Below, piece by piece: positions 16,093 through 23,762 of a DNA stretch of 64,000 bases. The translations under genes were made by a program, and so were the position numbers. Under the pieces are notes generated by a model that had not been told where the DNA came from, did no database searches, and saw only the letters and a list, made by a program, of their open reading frames with translations. Location of the stretch: NCBI RefSeq assembly GCF_900102695.1, contig NZ_FMVW01000009.1, forward strand, positions 1 to 64,000, read 5' to 3'. This DNA is from Afifella marina DSM 2698. GTDB taxonomy: Bacteria; Pseudomonadota; Alphaproteobacteria; Rhizobiales; Afifellaceae. Each line of letters starts with the position of its first letter. Positions within the stretch are counted from its first letter, which is position 1.

Positions 16093-16156
16093 TTAACCTC
16101 AAGTGGCTAGAGGGTCGTGCGGTTCCCGCGGGAGCGGGCGCAATTTTAGGCAAATG

Positions 16157-17050
16157 TCACCCATCATCCTCACGGGCGACTTTGACCATCACCTCCATGC
16201 CGAGATCGTCGTCCGGCATTCCGAGATAGGAGCCTGACAATGGCAGGACCTCGCTCGGCTCGCGGGCGACGGCGATGCGGATCAAACCTTCATTGCCGAG
16301 GATGGCATTGGTCGGGTCGATGTCGATCCAGCCGGCGCCGGGGAGATAGACCTGCACCCAGGCATGGGTGGCGCCGCCGCCGTGAATGTCGTGGCTGTCG
16401 CGCGCCGGCACATAGAGGTAGCCGGAGACGAAGCGTGCGGGCAGGCCGAGGGCGCGCAAAGCCTCGATCATCAGCTCCGTGAAATCGCGGCAGGTGCCGC
16501 TTCGCAGCGTGAGCGTTTCGGCGGGATCCTGGATGCCGTGGTCGCGGCGCACATAGGCGTGGTCGTGGCGGATCGCATGGATCATCGCGGTCAGAAGCTC
16601 GAAGGTCGGAAGCGGCTCCGACGGGTCGAGAAAGCTCTCCGCCCAGCGTAACAATGTGCCGTCCGGATCGGGATAGCGCCGGACAAGGAAGGGGCGCAGA
16701 TCCTCCTTGTCCTCCTCGCTGAGCGAAACCGGCAGGAAGCGCGCCTCCTCGTCCAGATTGATGCCGGCCGGGTGCGAGCGGAAATGCGCGACGCGGATGA
16801 CGCTTTCGAAGACGAGCGATGTGGCGAGAACGGTGCTGCGGCCGCCGGTGAAGCGCGCGACGCCGACGCGGTTGCCGAGCGCATCGTCGTGCCAGCGCAG
16901 GCTGACCGGCTCCGGCGTGATGGTGAGCGTGGAGGAGAGGAGATGCTGGTCGTGCCCCTCGCGCGGCAGGAACATCATGCGATGCTCCCCGAAGCCGACC
17001 CTTTTGCGGTAGCGATAGGTCGTGAGGTGGGTGACTGTGTAGATCGGCAC
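16157..17050 (-). CDS. Transglutaminase-like cysteine protease family protein
   Basis: The 297-residue protein begins with the N-terminal domain of bacterial transglutaminase-like proteins (MPIYTVTHLTTYRYRKRV, then GEHRMMFLPREGHDQ). The core has cysteine in SGTCRDFTELMIEALRALG, histidine in ATHAWVQVYLPGAGW and aspartate in IDIDPTNAILGNEG, so the Cys-His-Asp triad is complete. In many proteobacteria such genes neighbour an alpha-E domain protein and a circularly permuted ATP-grasp protein, and the set is thought to act in peptide processing. Neither partner is present here. It precedes the transglutaminase-like gene with the altered triad. Confidence 0.9.
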   Translation of the reverse strand: MPIYTVTHLTTYRYRKRVGFGEHRMMFLPREGHDQHLLSSTLTITPEPVSLRWHDDALGNRVGVARFTGGRSTVLATSLVFESVIRVAHFRSHPAGINLDEEARFLPVSLSEEDKEDLRPFLVRRYPDPDGTLLRWAESFLDPSEPLPTFELLTAMIHAIRHDHAYVRRDHGIQDPAETLTLRSGTCRDFTELMIEALRALGLPARFVSGYLYVPARDSHDIHGGGATHAWVQVYLPGAGWIDIDPTNAILGNEGLIRIAVAREPSEVLPLSGSYLGMPDDDLGMEVMVKVAREDDG

Positions 17051-17229
17051 GACGCTGCGCTTACCTCTCCTCGGGCGTTCCGGCAGGGGCGCTCCGGCAG
17101 GGGTGTTCTGCGGGCGTCCTGATGGGTGTTCCGGCTTCGGCTCTGCCCATCATAGCCCCAAAACGCTTCCGCCGGCGTGGCGATTGCAACGGCGGCCGGC
17201 TCAGACGCGGAATTGCCGAGGAGGGGGCG

Positions 17230-17655
17230 TCAGCTGTGGGGTGCGTCCGGGCGGTGGCGCGTGTCGTCGTCGTATTTCGCCAAAGTGTCGTCGAGATGCA
17301 GCCAGAAGAGTTTCGCCGTCACATAGGCGTGGCGGTCCGGCGACAGGCGGTCCGCCTCGTCGAAAAGTCCGGCATGGATGTAGATCTCGCCGGGCAGGCG
17401 GGAATCCATATAGGTCAAGGGCGTGCCGCAATCGGCGCAGAAGGAGCGGGTGACGCCCGGAGAGGATTGCCGGTCTTTCGGCGTGCCGTGCCAGGTGACG
17501 AGATCGCTCGGAAACCCGGCCCAGACGACGGCGGGCGCTCCCGTCTGCCGCCGGCAATCGCGGCAATGGCACCAGGAGACCTGAAGAGGTTCGCTTTTCG
17601 CCTCGAAGCGGATGGCGCCGCAAAAGCAGCGCCCGTGCAAAGGCAGGTCCACCAT
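17230..17655 (-). CDS. GFA family zinc protein (glutathione-dependent formaldehyde-activating-like / CENP-V)
   Basis: The 141-residue protein has the GFA zinc-binding pattern: C10 and C12 in GRCFCGAIRF, C29, C31 and C34 in SWCHCRDCRRQTG, and C73 and C76 in SFCADCGTPL. Two zinc ions are expected. Members related to formaldehyde-activating enzyme accelerate condensation of formaldehyde with glutathione, but most have no tested activity, so the reaction here is open. It lies 77 bases downstream of the YmdB-type phosphoesterase gene. The start ATG at 17655 gives a conserved short N-terminus. Confidence 0.88.
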   Translation of the reverse strand: MVDLPLHGRCFCGAIRFEAKSEPLQVSWCHCRDCRRQTGAPAVVWAGFPSDLVTWHGTPKDRQSSPGVTRSFCADCGTPLTYMDSRLPGEIYIHAGLFDEADRLSPDRHAYVTAKLFWLHLDDTLAKYDDDTRHRPDAPHS

Positions 17656-17732
17656 CTCTCGCGCCTTTCTCTCGATGACCTTCCAGGTGGCGACCGTCAG
17701 GATGGCGACCGTCAGGGTGGCGAACGGTCCGC

Positions 17733-18563
17733 TCAGTCCTCGTCGGTCCAGAAGGTCGGGACGGATCTTTCCAGATGCGGTCCGAGCCTCACGGCCGCGA
17801 CCTTCTTCGCCAGCCCGGTCGTATCATCGACGTCGACGGCGATCCCCGACAAGGTCGCTTCTTCCATTGCGGGCCCTAGACGCCCGGAAGAGATTTTCGT
17901 CACAGCGCGGTGCAGAGGTTCGTCTTTCTGCATGCCGATGATGGAATCATAATCGCCGCACATGCCGATGTCGGTCATCATGGCCGTGCCGCCCGGCTGA
18001 ATGCGGTAATCGGCGGTCGGTACATGGGTGTGCGTGCCGACGACGAGGCTCGCGCGGCCGTCGAGGAAAGCCGCCATGACCTGCTTTTCACTCGTCGCCT
18101 CGGCATGGAAATCGACGATGATGGCGTCGCAGTCGCGTCCGAGCGGCATCGCCGCGATTTCCCGCTCCACGGCTGCGATCGGGTCATCGAGGGCGGTCAT
18201 GAAGAGCTGGCCCATGACGTTGATGACGAGGACGCGCGCGCCGGAACGGGCCGTATAAATGTTGGCGCCGCGGCCGGGCGTCTGCGGCGGATAGTTGATC
18301 GGACGCAGAAAGCGTTCCTGACGTTCGGCAAAGACGAGCGCCTCCTTCTGATCGAAGGCGTGGTTGCCCGTGGTGATGCAATCGGCGCCGGCGTCGAGGA
18401 GCTCCTGGAAAATCTTCTCGGTGATGCCGAAACCGCCGGCGGAGTTCTCGCCGTTGACGACGACGAAATCGAGCTTCCAGCGCTCGACCATGGAGGGGAG
18501 GTGATGTCTGACTGCCTTGCGGCCAGAGCGGCCGATAACGTCACCGAGAAAGAGAATCCTCAC
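17733..18563 (-). CDS. YmdB-type metallophosphoesterase (TIGR00282)
   Basis: The 276-residue protein carries the metal-binding blocks in order: LFLGDVIGRSGR, VNGENSAGGFGI, TTGNHAFDQKEA, VDFHAEATSEK and GTHTHVPTAD. Bacillus YmdB is a 2',3'-cyclic-nucleotide phosphodiesterase that affects RNA turnover and development; a similar cytoplasmic activity is inferred. The start is GTG 18563, which overlaps the stop of the 5-FCL gene (GTGA) and has GGAGG a few bases upstream. The reading frame is open 36 codons further, but those residues are low-complexity and lie inside the upstream gene. Translational coupling with the 5-FCL gene is likely. Confidence 0.92.
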   Translation of the reverse strand: MRILFLGDVIGRSGRKAVRHHLPSMVERWKLDFVVVNGENSAGGFGITEKIFQELLDAGADCITTGNHAFDQKEALVFAERQERFLRPINYPPQTPGRGANIYTARSGARVLVINVMGQLFMTALDDPIAAVEREIAAMPLGRDCDAIIVDFHAEATSEKQVMAAFLDGRASLVVGTHTHVPTADYRIQPGGTAMMTDIGMCGDYDSIIGMQKDEPLHRAVTKISSGRLGPAMEEATLSGIAVDVDDTTGLAKKVAAVRLGPHLERSVPTFWTDED

Positions 18564-19147
18564 AGGGCCTCCGTGGGCTTGGCGGTGGTGTCGATGAGTT
18601 CGTCCTCGGTGGCGATGAGGGGCAGGGGGATATCGTGGTCTTCCATGGGAACAATATCGACCTCCTGACACGAGAAGGCGAGCCCCACAAGACGCGGGGC
18701 GTGCTCGCGCGCCCGCAGCTCCGCCACGGCGGTGTCGTAATAGCCGCGGCCATAACCGATCCGCCCGCCGGCGCGATCGAAGGCGGCGAGCGGCGCCACG
18801 ATCAGATCGGGCGTCGCTTCGCCGTGATGGGGCGAGGGGTGCCTCGTGCCGAAAGTGCCGGCCTCGAGGCCTTCTTCATCGAGAAAATGGCGGAAGACGA
18901 GGCGGTTCTCGACGATTGCCGGCAACGCCGCTGTGCCGCCCTGTGCGGCGATCAGCGGCAAGAGCGGGCGCGGATCGATCTCGTCGCGGATCGGCCAGAA
19001 GAGCGCCACGGTCTCGCCAGGGCGCAGGAGCTTTTCGATGTGGCGGACAGCGTGGGCGGAGCGCAGGCGCCGCTCGCTCTCGCCGAGGGCTGCGCGCCGC
19101 AGCAATGCCTGCGTGCGAAGCTTGGCCTTGGCTGAGGAGACGTCCAT
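18560..19147 (-). CDS. ygfA: 5-formyltetrahydrofolate cyclo-ligase
   Basis: The 195-residue enzyme converts 5-formyltetrahydrofolate to 5,10-methenyltetrahydrofolate using ATP, recycling a folate storage form. Key elements are the N-terminal basic helix (AKLRTQALLRRAALGESERR), FWPIRDEIDPRPLL, and the ATP/Mg motif GGRIGYGRGYYDTAVAELR. The ending is normal. It is preceded on the same strand by the 6S RNA gene, a very common arrangement (ssrS-ygfA) in proteobacteria, and followed by the phosphoesterase gene with a 4-base overlap. Confidence 0.93.
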   Translation of the reverse strand: MDVSSAKAKLRTQALLRRAALGESERRLRSAHAVRHIEKLLRPGETVALFWPIRDEIDPRPLLPLIAAQGGTAALPAIVENRLVFRHFLDEEGLEAGTFGTRHPSPHHGEATPDLIVAPLAAFDRAGGRIGYGRGYYDTAVAELRAREHAPRLVGLAFSCQEVDIVPMEDHDIPLPLIATEDELIDTTAKPTEAL

Positions 19148-19214
19148 GAGGAAAATCGACGATGACGGGGGTTGAGAGCGCGGCCGCCATGGCCGGTGGA
19201 GTGTACGATCCCGG

Positions 19215-19390
19215 GAAACCTACAAAGTAGGTGGGCGCCGTTTTGGTCAAGCCCACGGGCGAGACCAGGGACAGCTCCCTTCGAGATCGATAAGGCCCCG
19301 GGGAATGTGACTCCTGTCGAACCGGGCAGCCGCGCGAAGGCGAGATATAGGGAGCCCCTGGAGGCTCGGCAAACGAAACCTGACAGACGG
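19215..19390 (-). ncRNA. ssrS: 6S RNA (SsrS), approximate limits
   Basis: Immediately upstream of ygfA on the same strand lies a structured non-coding region. The arms CCAGGG-GCTCCCT (read minus, 19361-19349) and AGGGAGC...CCCTGG (19280-19265) form a long interrupted stem. They enclose a large internal region, as in the 6S RNA rod with its central bubble. A second stem, GTGGGC/GCCCAC, and a small CCTAC/GTAGG hairpin end the region near 19220. A promoter-like TTGCGT - 16 bp - GATATC lies at 19423-19396. 6S RNA binds sigma-70 RNA polymerase holoenzyme. Location and fold support the call; the ends are estimated. Confidence 0.7.
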
Positions 19391-19423
19391 GTTTCGATAT
19401 CCTCCAAAGAACCCCGAACGCAA
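19391..19423 (-). promoter_or_regulatory. Predicted promoter of the 6S RNA
   Basis: On the minus strand TTGCGT (19423-19418) and GATATC (19401-19396) are separated by 16 bases. They are placed to start transcription near 19389, at the 5' side of the predicted 6S rod. The match to the housekeeping consensus is moderate. Confidence 0.4.
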
Positions 19424-19584
19424 TCAGGGGGTGTGACATCGCAAGGTTTGCACGTGTGGCGGAAGGCGGGGCATCATGCCGCGCCGGCGCGATCGGGCAG
19501 CACCCGTCAGAACCGACGCGAGACGCGTTTTCTTCCGGCACTCGTGACCTAGGCTTACGGACAAGCACGACCAGGGAGGCTTAG

Positions 19585-19998
19585 ATGTTTCGAACCATTC
19601 TCGTGCCCGCGGATCTTGCCCATGCGGACAAGCTCGAGAGAGCCCTGGAGGCGGCTGCAGGCCTTGCCAAACAACACGGTTCGCGCCTCGTCCTCGTCGG
19701 GGTCTCGGCGGTCCTTCCCAGCTCTCTTTCACATAATCCGGCCGAGTTCGCCGAAAGACTTAATGAATTCGCAGCCCGGCAGAGCGATAAGCACGGCGTT
19801 ACATTTGAGGCCAAGGCGGTGACGAGCCACGATCCGACGCGAGATTTAGACCAGACGTTGAGCGAGCAGGTTCACGAGACGGGCGCCGATCTCGTCGTCA
19901 TGTCTTCGCATGTGCCCGGTTTTGCCGAGCACGTCTTCTCCTCGCGGGCCGGCTATCTCGCGGCGCACAGCGAGGTTTCCGTCTTCGTCGTTCGCTGA
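19585..19998 (+). CDS. Universal stress protein (UspA family)
   Basis: The 137-residue single-domain protein begins MFRTILVPADLAHADKLERA and shows the Usp alpha/beta fold. The C-terminal segment TGADLVVMSSHVPGF corresponds to the family position normally reading G(x)2G(x)9G(S/T) for ATP binding. The glycines are largely replaced here (SSHVPGFAEHVFSSRAGYLAAHSEVSVFVVR), so ATP binding is doubtful. The ending (VSVFVVR) is the usual last strand. GGGAGG lies 6 bases before the ATG. Function in stress survival is inferred only from the family. Confidence 0.88.
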   Translation: MFRTILVPADLAHADKLERALEAAAGLAKQHGSRLVLVGVSAVLPSSLSHNPAEFAERLNEFAARQSDKHGVTFEAKAVTSHDPTRDLDQTLSEQVHETGADLVVMSSHVPGFAEHVFSSRAGYLAAHSEVSVFVVR

Positions 19999-20102
19999 AT
20001 GAAACGCGATCGGGAGGGGACGGTGCGGCGAAGTCGAAGCTACCAGGAGGTGATTGCCGGCCGAGCCTGCTGAATGTACCAATCGTCGGGGAGGAAACAC
20101 AT

Positions 20103-22016
20103 ATGACAAGCCGTTATCACGAGGTTTACAAGTCCTGGGAAGACGATCCGGAAGCCTTCTGGGCGAAAGCCGGCGAAGAGATCGACTGGTCGAAGCCGGC
20201 CGATAAGATCTTCGATCCCGAAATGGGCATGTATGGGCGCTGGTTTGCCGGCGCAGAAACCAACACCTGTTACAATTGCGTCGACCGGCATGTGGAGCGC
20301 GGCCGTCCGGGCCAGCCGGCGATCATCTACGACAGCCCCATTACCGGTGCGAAGCGCACGATCACCTATCAGGAGCTCCTCTCCGAGGTGGAGGCTCTGG
20401 CCGCAGTGTTGCGCGAGAAGGGCGTCGAGAAGGGCGACCGCGTCATCGTCTACATGCCGATGGTGCCCGAGGCGCTCTTTGCCATGCTCGCCTGCGCCAG
20501 GCTCGGCGCCGTGCACTCGGTGGTCTTCGGCGGCTTTGCGGCAAACGAGCTTGCGACGCGCGTCAACGATTGCGAGCCGAAGGCGATCATCTCCGCTTCC
20601 TGCGGCATCGAGCCGAATCGGGTGGTGAAATACAAGCCGCTTCTCGATCAGGCCCTCGACGTCGCCCGCCATCAGCCGGAATTCTGCCTGATCGTGCAGC
20701 GCGAGCAGGGGCCGTGCGAGCTGACGGAGGGGCGCGACTACGATTACCTGGCGCTCGTCGAGGCGGCCAAGAATGCCGGCACCAAAGTGCCGCCGGTGCC
20801 GGTTGCGGCGACCGACCCGCTCTACATCCTCTACACCTCCGGCACGACCGGACGGCCCAAGGGCGTCGTGCGCGACAATGGCGGGCACATGGTGGCGCTC
20901 AAATGGTCGATGAAGGCGATCTACGACATCGATCCGGGCGAGGTTTTCTGGGCCGCGTCCGATGTCGGTTGGGTCGTCGGCCATTCCTACATCGTCTATG
21001 CGCCGCTTCTGCACGGCTGCACGACGATCGTCTTCGAGGGGAAGCCGGTCGGCACCCCCGACGCCGGCGTCTTCTGGCGCGTCATCGAGGAGCACAAGGT
21101 GTCTGCCCTCTTCACGGCGCCGACGGCCTTCCGCGCGATCAAGAAGGAAGATCCGCAGGGCGAGCATGTCGGCCGCTACGATCTCAGCCAGATGCGCACC
21201 TTGTTTTTGGCCGGTGAGCGCGCCGATCCCGATACGATCCGCTGGGCGCAGGACCAGCTCGGCGTGCCGGTGATCGACCATTGGTGGCAGACGGAAACGG
21301 CCTGGGCGATCGCCGCCAATCCGGCGGGGCTCGGCCTGTTGCCGGTCAAGTACGGCTCGCCCACGGTCGCCATGCCGGGCTACAAGATCGAGATCCTCGA
21401 CGATGCCGGCCATCCGGTCGCAGCCAACACGCTCGGCAACATCGTCGTCAAACTGCCGCTGCCGCCGGCCTGTCTGCCGACCTTGTGGAATGCCGACGAG
21501 CGGTTCCGGGAAAGCTATCTGATGGAGTTTCCGGGCTACTACAAAACGGCCGATGCCGGCATGCTCGACGACGAAGGCTATGTCTACGTCATGTCGCGCA
21601 CCGACGACATCATCAATGTCGCCGGCCATCGCCTGTCGACGGGCGCGATGGAGGAGGTGCTCTCCAACCATCCGGACGTGGCCGAATGCGCCGTCATCGG
21701 TGCCGCCGATGCGCTCAAGGGCCAGATGCCGATGGGCTTCGTCGTCTTGAAATCCGGCCGCGACCGCGATCCGCTGGAGATCCAGAAGGAGTGCATCCGT
21801 CTGGTGCGCGAGGAGATCGGACCGGTGGCCGCCTTCAAGACGGTGCATGTCGTGCATCGCCTGCCGAAGACGCGCTCGGGCAAGATCCTGCGTGCCACGA
21901 TGCGCCACATCGTCGATCACGAGGATTTCCGTATGCCGGCGACGATCGACGATCCGGGCATTCTCGACGAGATCAAGGGCGTCGTGGAGCACGTCGACCA
22001 GATGCGGGCGAGCTGA
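20103..22016 (+). CDS. prpE: Propionyl-CoA synthetase-type acyl-CoA ligase
   Basis: The 637-residue AMP-forming synthetase belongs to the PrpE/Acs group. It has an N-terminal DUF3448-like region (RYHEVYKSWEDDPEAFWAKA), the P-loop YTSGTTGRPKGVVRDNGGHM, the A8-type hinge and the C-terminal catalytic lysine motif KTRSGKILRATMR. The GVVRDNGGH context and the overall length favour propionyl-CoA synthetase over acetyl-CoA synthetase. It activates propionate for the methylcitrate or methylmalonyl route; no other prp gene is nearby. GGGGAGG precedes the ATG. Two strong terminators follow. Confidence 0.9.
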   Translation: MTSRYHEVYKSWEDDPEAFWAKAGEEIDWSKPADKIFDPEMGMYGRWFAGAETNTCYNCVDRHVERGRPGQPAIIYDSPITGAKRTITYQELLSEVEALAAVLREKGVEKGDRVIVYMPMVPEALFAMLACARLGAVHSVVFGGFAANELATRVNDCEPKAIISASCGIEPNRVVKYKPLLDQALDVARHQPEFCLIVQREQGPCELTEGRDYDYLALVEAAKNAGTKVPPVPVAATDPLYILYTSGTTGRPKGVVRDNGGHMVALKWSMKAIYDIDPGEVFWAASDVGWVVGHSYIVYAPLLHGCTTIVFEGKPVGTPDAGVFWRVIEEHKVSALFTAPTAFRAIKKEDPQGEHVGRYDLSQMRTLFLAGERADPDTIRWAQDQLGVPVIDHWWQTETAWAIAANPAGLGLLPVKYGSPTVAMPGYKIEILDDAGHPVAANTLGNIVVKLPLPPACLPTLWNADERFRESYLMEFPGYYKTADAGMLDDEGYVYVMSRTDDIINVAGHRLSTGAMEEVLSNHPDVAECAVIGAADALKGQMPMGFVVLKSGRDRDPLEIQKECIRLVREEIGPVAAFKTVHVVHRLPKTRSGKILRATMRHIVDHEDFRMPATIDDPGILDEIKGVVEHVDQMRAS

Positions 22017-22026
22017 GGCCTTTTCG

Positions 22027-22055
22027 GGCCGCCAGGGTTTCGCTGGCGGCCTTGA
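22027..22055 (+). terminator. First terminator after prpE
   Basis: GGCCGCCAG (22027-22035) and CTGGCGGCC (22043-22051) form a perfect 9-bp stem with a 7-base loop. Only a short TTGAT tail follows. It begins 11 bases after the prpE stop. Confidence 0.6.
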
Positions 22056-22079
22056 TAGGTTCGCTTGAATGACGGTGAT

Positions 22080-22108
22080 GCGGTCGCTTTCGAGCGGCCG
22101 CTTTTTTT
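22080..22108 (+). terminator. Second terminator after prpE, UUCG tetraloop
   Basis: GCGGTCGCT (22080-22088), loop TTCG (22089-22092) and AGCGGCCGC (22093-22101) form a 9-bp stem with one G-U pair, followed by seven T (22102-22108). This is a textbook intrinsic terminator for plus-strand transcription, placed before the convergent MATE gene. Confidence 0.85.
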
Positions 22109-22130
22109 GTCTGCCGTGCCGTGCGCCTTG

Positions 22131-23558
22131 TTACGCCGGATCGGAATGGACGAGGCCGTGGTGCTCGCGGCGCACATAGCGCGTCGTCAGAAGCACGGCT
22201 GCGGCCGCAAGGCCCGAAGCCAGGCCCCACCAGACCCCGACGCCGCCCCAGTCCAGGACGAAGCCGAGGACGTAGGCAGTCGGCGTGCCGATCACCCAGT
22301 AGCTGACGATGGCGATGATCATCGGCATCCGCGTGTCCTTGAGGCCGCGCAGGATGCCGGCAGCCACCGCCTGCAGCGAATCGACGATCTGGAAAACCCC
22401 CGCCACCAGGAGCAGCGGCACCGCATAGGCCAGCACCTCGTCGGCATTGATGTTGGCGGGGTCGAGATAAAGCCCGATCAGCTCCTCCGGCAGCAAGCGG
22501 AAGGTGATTGCGGCGCCGACCGCGATGGCCGCGCCCATCATCAGCGCAACGGTGCCGGCACGCCCGAGGCCGACCCTGTCGCCGCGCCCGACCGCCAGGC
22601 CGACGCGCACCGTGGCCGCGCTCGCCAGTCCGAGCGGAATCATGAAGGTGATCGATGAGATTTGCAGCGCGATGCCGTGGGCGGCGAGCGGCACGGCGCC
22701 GAGCCAGCCGATCATCACGGAGGAGGCGGTGAAGAGGCCGACCTCGGCGATGATTGTCGCGCCGATCGGCCAGCCCAGCCGCACGATCTCGCGAAAGCCG
22801 TGCCAGTCGGGACGCCAGAACCGGACATAGAGCTCGTAGCGGCGCAACGCTGCCGCTCGTGCCGAATAGGCCGCGAGCAGACCCGCCATCAGGAGATTAG
22901 ACCCCAAGGTCGCGATCGCCGCGCCTACGAGGCCGAGCGCGGGGGCGCCGAGATGGCCAAAGATCAGGACGTAGTTCAACAGCGCGTTGGTGAGCGCGCC
23001 GACGACGATGACAGCGAGCACCAGATAGGCGCGCCCCACCACCGTCAGATAGGAGCGCAGGCCCATGATCAGCAGGCCCGGAAACATCGACCACTGCGCC
23101 ACATGCATGTAATCGGCCGCCATCGCGGCGAGATCTGGCTCCTGACCGAAGGCGACGAGGATCGCCTCGATCTCCCAGAGCGGGATCATCATCGCCGCGC
23201 CGTAGAGCCACAACACCCACAGGCTCATGCGGATCGAGCGGCGCACGCCGCGCGCGTCACCCCGGCCTTCCGCATTGGCGGCGAGCGGCAGCGCGGCCTG
23301 GGCGAAGCCGACGCCGAACATGAAGCAGAGGAAGAAGCTCTGGGTGGCAAGCACCGCCGCGGCGAGCTCGCGCGCACCCAGCCAGCCGATCATGACCGTG
23401 TCGGTGACGTTCATCGTAATCTGCGCGAGCTGTGCGCCGATCAGCGGCAGGGCCAAGACGGCGGTCGCGCCGGCATGGCCAAGCCATGACAGGTCGCTGC
23501 CGCCGGAGATGGCGGCCGGCACTTCGTGTTGGGGACGTGTTCGATTCGCGCGTTGCAT
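22131..23558 (-). CDS. MATE family multidrug efflux transporter (NorM-like)
   Basis: The 475-residue integral membrane protein has about twelve hydrophobic segments in two six-helix halves. It shows MATE signatures such as TVMIGWLGARELAAAVLATQ early and GIALQISSITFMIPLGLASA in the second half. NorM-type members export cationic drugs or metabolites in exchange for Na+ or H+. The substrate is unknown. The N-terminal 30 residues are hydrophilic and of uncertain start; ATG 23558 is used here. It is divergent from the GH15 gene and convergent with prpE. Confidence 0.9.
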   Translation of the reverse strand: MQRANRTRPQHEVPAAISGGSDLSWLGHAGATAVLALPLIGAQLAQITMNVTDTVMIGWLGARELAAAVLATQSFFLCFMFGVGFAQAALPLAANAEGRGDARGVRRSIRMSLWVLWLYGAAMMIPLWEIEAILVAFGQEPDLAAMAADYMHVAQWSMFPGLLIMGLRSYLTVVGRAYLVLAVIVVGALTNALLNYVLIFGHLGAPALGLVGAAIATLGSNLLMAGLLAAYSARAAALRRYELYVRFWRPDWHGFREIVRLGWPIGATIIAEVGLFTASSVMIGWLGAVPLAAHGIALQISSITFMIPLGLASAATVRVGLAVGRGDRVGLGRAGTVALMMGAAIAVGAAITFRLLPEELIGLYLDPANINADEVLAYAVPLLLVAGVFQIVDSLQAVAAGILRGLKDTRMPMIIAIVSYWVIGTPTAYVLGFVLDWGGVGVWWGLASGLAAAAVLLTTRYVRREHHGLVHSDPA

Positions 23559-23674
23559 GTTTCACCACCAGAAGCCGGGGAGTACATGGCAAGAGCGATG
23601 AAAGCCAACCGGCTTTCGGTTGAACAGAAAGGCCGTCTTCAACCACTCGGGCGGAGAAGGCCCGTCTACCCTCG

Positions 23675-23700
23675 ATGTCTGCCCTGGATGTCTGCCCTGG
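23675..23700. repeat. 13-bp direct tandem repeat, two copies
   Basis: ATGTCTGCCCTGG occurs twice in tandem (23675-23687 and 23688-23700) in the region between the divergent MATE and GH15 genes, about 65 bases before the GH15 start. It may be a slippage product or a regulator half-site pair. Confidence 0.5.
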
Positions 23701-23762
23701 ACGGCGAGAGGACGAGCGCTAGGCTAGTAAGCCGGCTCCTCGACCTTCGCGTATCATCCCCC

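Noticed and set aside
17051-17140. Repeated GTTCCGGCAGGG-like blocks between the transglutaminase and GFA genes, possible repeat array
   Set aside because: The copies are few and degenerate, and there is no regular spacer; this is not a CRISPR array.
19999-20073. A 24-codon open frame between the universal stress protein and prpE, possibly a leader peptide
   Set aside because: No attenuator structure or codon bias supports it, and prpE has its own ribosome site.
20040-21992. A 650-codon open frame on the minus strand opposite prpE
   Set aside because: It is the antisense shadow of prpE in GC-rich DNA, has an arginine/histidine/aspartate-rich composition and no recognisable domain.
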